A stretch of DNA of 64,000 bases from the NCBI RefSeq assembly GCF_000426525.1, contig NZ_AUFN01000010.1:186001-250000 (forward strand), given 5' to 3'. A model generated the notes under the pieces. It was not told where the DNA came from. It saw only the letters and a list, made by a program, of their open reading frames with translations, and made no database searches. A program made the position numbers and the translations under genes. Positions 62,280-64,000 of this stretch are shown one piece after another. How positions within the stretch are numbered: position 1 is the first letter of the stretch; every line of letters starts with the position of its first letter. The stretch is from Nocardioides alkalitolerans DSM 16699 (GTDB lineage Bacteria; Actinomycetota; Actinomycetes; Propionibacteriales; Nocardioidaceae).

Positions 62280-62839
62280 GCGCCCCGACCCGCCCGGCGG
62301 CCACGCCGGCGACCGTCGGCCGGCTCACGACGCGCCCGCTCGACCCCGACGCCGACGCTCCCCTGCTGCACCGGTGGGTGACGACCGAGCGGGCGCGCTT
62401 CTGGGGCATGCAGGACGCGACGGTCGACGACGTGCGTGCGGCGTACGCCGAGATCGCCGCCTCCCCGCACCACGAGGCCCGCCTCGGGCTGCACGACGGC
62501 GAGCCGGCCTTCCTGGCCGAGCTCTACGACCCCGCCCACCACGAGCTGGCCCAGCACACGACGCTCCGGCCCGGCGACTGCGGCATGCACTTCCTGGTCG
62601 CGCCGACCGACGCCCCGGTGCACGGCTTCACGCGCGCCGTCATCGAGGCCGTGCTCACCGAGTGCTTCGCCGACCCGGAGGTCCGGCGGGTCGTCGTCGA
62701 GCCCGACGCCCGCAACGGCGCCGTCCACGCGCTCAACGCCGCGATGGGCTTCACCGTCGAGCGCGAGGTGGAGCTCTCCGACAAGCGCGCCCTGCTCAGC
62801 TTCTGCACCCGCGACGACTTCGCCAGGAGGACCCGATGA
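62276..62839 (+). CDS. desC: Acyl-CoA acyltransferase (DesC-like)
   Basis: A 187-residue GNAT-fold transferase of the siderophore type (related to IucB, MbtK and DesC), with HRWVTTERARFWGMQ, LYDPAHHELAQHTTLRPGDCGMHFLVAP and VVVEPDARNGAVHALNAAMGFTVEREVELSDKRALL. It acylates N-hydroxycadaverine with succinyl- or acetyl-CoA. The ATG overlaps the desB stop. Confidence 0.92.
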   Translation: MSAPTRPAATPATVGRLTTRPLDPDADAPLLHRWVTTERARFWGMQDATVDDVRAAYAEIAASPHHEARLGLHDGEPAFLAELYDPAHHELAQHTTLRPGDCGMHFLVAPTDAPVHGFTRAVIEAVLTECFADPEVRRVVVEPDARNGAVHALNAAMGFTVEREVELSDKRALLSFCTRDDFARRTR

Positions 62840-64000
62840 CGTCCACGACCGTCCGCCCGCCCGCGAGCACCACCCCCGCCTCCCCCGTCCCCCCTGCTCC
62901 CCCGGCCCTCACCGCCCACCTCACCCCCGAGCGGATGGCGGTCGCCCAACGCGCCCAGGCCGCCAAGATGCTGGGCGAGCTGGCGCACGAGTGCCTGCTG
63001 CGCCCCGAGCCGCACGACGGCGGCTGGCGCGTCGTCGGCGACGACGCGTCCGTCACCTGGGAGTTCCGGGCCCGACGGCTGCCGCTCGACCACTGGCAGG
63101 TCGACCCAGGGTCGGTACGGCGCGTGGTCGCCGGCTCCGCCGACCCCCGGGCCGACCGGGTCGACGCCCAGCAGCTCGCGCTCGACGTCCGGGAGCGGAT
63201 CGGGCTGGGCGAGGCGGTGCTCCCGACGTACCTCGAGGAGATCGCCTCCACCCTCGGCGGTCGGGCCTGGAAGCTGAGGCCCGACGCCCCCACCAGCGCC
63301 GCGCTCGCCGACGCCGACTTCCAGACCCTCGAGGCCGCGATGTCGGAGGGCCACCCCTGCTTCCTCGCCAACAACGGCCGCATCGGCTACGGCATCGACG
63401 ACTACCTGGCCTACGCCCCGGAGACGGGGCAGCGGGTGCGGCTCGAGTGGCTGGCCGTGCGGGCGGAGCACGCCGTGTACGCCGGCGTCGACGGCCTGGA
63501 GGACCAGCGCACGATGCTGGCCGACCAGCTCGACGCGGACGAGCTGGCGTCGTACGACGCGGTGCTCCGCGAGCGGGGCCTCGACCCGGCCGACTACCTG
63601 CTCGTGCCCTGCCACCCGTGGCAGTGGCGCAACAAGGTGGCGATCACGTTCGCGCCGCAGCTCGCGAGCGAGGAGATCGTGCACCTCGGCACCGGCCGCG
63701 ACGCGTTCCAGCCCCAGCAGTCGCTGCGCACGTTCTTCGACGTCGACCGGCCCGACCGGCACTACGTCAAGACGTCGCTGTCGGTGCTCAACATGGGGTT
63801 CATGCGGGGCCTGTCCCCGGCCTACATGGCCGTGACGCCGGCGATCAACGCCTGGGTCGACGACCTCGTCCGCACCGACCCGGTGCTCGGCGAGCTCGGC
63901 TTCTCCGTGCTGCGGGAGGTGGCCGCCGTCGGCTACCGCCACCCGCTGCACGACCAGCACGGGCCGTCGGCCTACCAGAAGATGCTGTCGGCGCTGTGGC
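62836..64000 (+). CDS. desD: NRPS-independent siderophore synthetase (DesD-like), 3' end cut off
   Basis: The first 388 codons of an IucA/IucC-family ATP-dependent synthetase; the frame is still open at the window edge. Visible: LANNGRIGYGIDDYLAYAPE (usually LxNxGRxGxG), the HPWQWRNKV motif, and the ATP-site segment YVKTSLSVLNMGFMRGLSPAYM. The ATG overlaps the desC stop and has AGGAGG before it. With desA, desB and desC it would oligomerise N-hydroxy-N-succinylcadaverine into a desferrioxamine; chain length and cyclisation cannot be predicted. Confidence 0.94.
   Translation, partial: MTSTTVRPPASTTPASPVPPAPPALTAHLTPERMAVAQRAQAAKMLGELAHECLLRPEPHDGGWRVVGDDASVTWEFRARRLPLDHWQVDPGSVRRVVAGSADPRADRVDAQQLALDVRERIGLGEAVLPTYLEEIASTLGGRAWKLRPDAPTSAALADADFQTLEAAMSEGHPCFLANNGRIGYGIDDYLAYAPETGQRVRLEWLAVRAEHAVYAGVDGLEDQRTMLADQLDADELASYDAVLRERGLDPADYLLVPCHPWQWRNKVAITFAPQLASEEIVHLGTGRDAFQPQQSLRTFFDVDRPDRHYVKTSLSVLNMGFMRGLSPAYMAVTPAINAWVDDLVRTDPVLGELGFSVLREVAAVGYRHPLHDQHGPSAYQKMLSALW

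Overview
The window is very GC-rich, GTG-start-rich DNA from a high-GC Gram-positive bacterium. Gene content points to an actinobacterium of the Nocardioides/Aeromicrobium kind (Propionibacteriales). The evidence is the fasR-like/fabD/fabH/acpP/fabF/accD block, a homodimeric AceE beside a DUF3052 gene, an LpdA that lacks one redox cysteine, DUF3145, IdeR/DtxR-type iron boxes, and many leaderless TAnnnT promoters. The genus is an inference; no rRNA is present. Coding density is near 95% and no gap exceeds 300 bases. I see no insertion sequence, prophage or CRISPR array.

Layout. 1-2.1 kb: two related membrane proteins, the first cut by the window edge. 2.1-5.5 kb: pyruvate carboxylase. 5.7-10.2 kb: a GntP-type permease, LysR regulator, CaiB/BaiF CoA-transferase and CitE-like lyase that look like a hydroxy-acid catabolic unit. 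10.2-15.9 kb (minus): a SpoIID-like secreted protein, a phytoene-dehydrogenase-like flavoprotein, LpdA and dihydrolipoyl dehydrogenase. 16.0-17.4 kb: purine nucleoside phosphorylase and a TetR regulator. 17.5-26.0 kb: a heme-iron acquisition locus (hmuTUV plus three surface proteins on minus, heme oxygenase on plus) around an IdeR-type box. 26.0-29.4 kb: a uronate-dehydrogenase-like enzyme, a MerR regulator with two operators, an aldo/keto reductase and a GNAT protein. 29.4-35.5 kb: a frameshifted HEAT-repeat gene, then nucleoside-salvage genes (phosphohexomutase/phosphopentomutase, deoC, a P-loop kinase fusion, adenosine deaminase) and a MaoC hydratase. 35.6-39.4 kb: an Asp/Arg-rich protein, tRNA-Val, an AhpE-like peroxiredoxin, an acyl-CoA synthetase and DUF3052. 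39.6-42.4 kb: aceE. 42.5-49.7 kb: two dynamin-like GTPases separated by an acidic protein, a Hsp70-like ATPase with a new C-terminal part, and an ECF sigma factor. 49.7-51.7 kb (minus): a calcium-repeat protein and an alpha/beta hydrolase. 51.8-58.4 kb: FasR-like regulator and type II fatty acid synthesis genes. 58.7-59.2 kb: DUF3145. 59.4-64.0 kb: a desferrioxamine-type siderophore operon running off the edge, behind a second IdeR-type box.

How the genes work together. Central carbon is represented by Pyc, AceE and Lpd, feeding acetyl-CoA and oxaloacetate; the fab/accD block and the acyl-CoA synthetase use acyl units. PNP, the mutase, DeoC and adenosine deaminase form a purine (deoxy)nucleoside salvage route from nucleoside to base plus pentose phosphate and on to acetaldehyde and glyceraldehyde-3-phosphate. 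Two iron systems, heme uptake with heme oxygenase and a hydroxamate siderophore, carry similar IdeR-type boxes and are probably derepressed together in iron starvation. The most unusual unit is the GTPase/acidic protein/GTPase/Hsp70-like operon at 42.5-49.0 kb, which recalls mycobacterial iniBAC but adds a chaperone-like ATPase with an unrecognised C-terminal domain.
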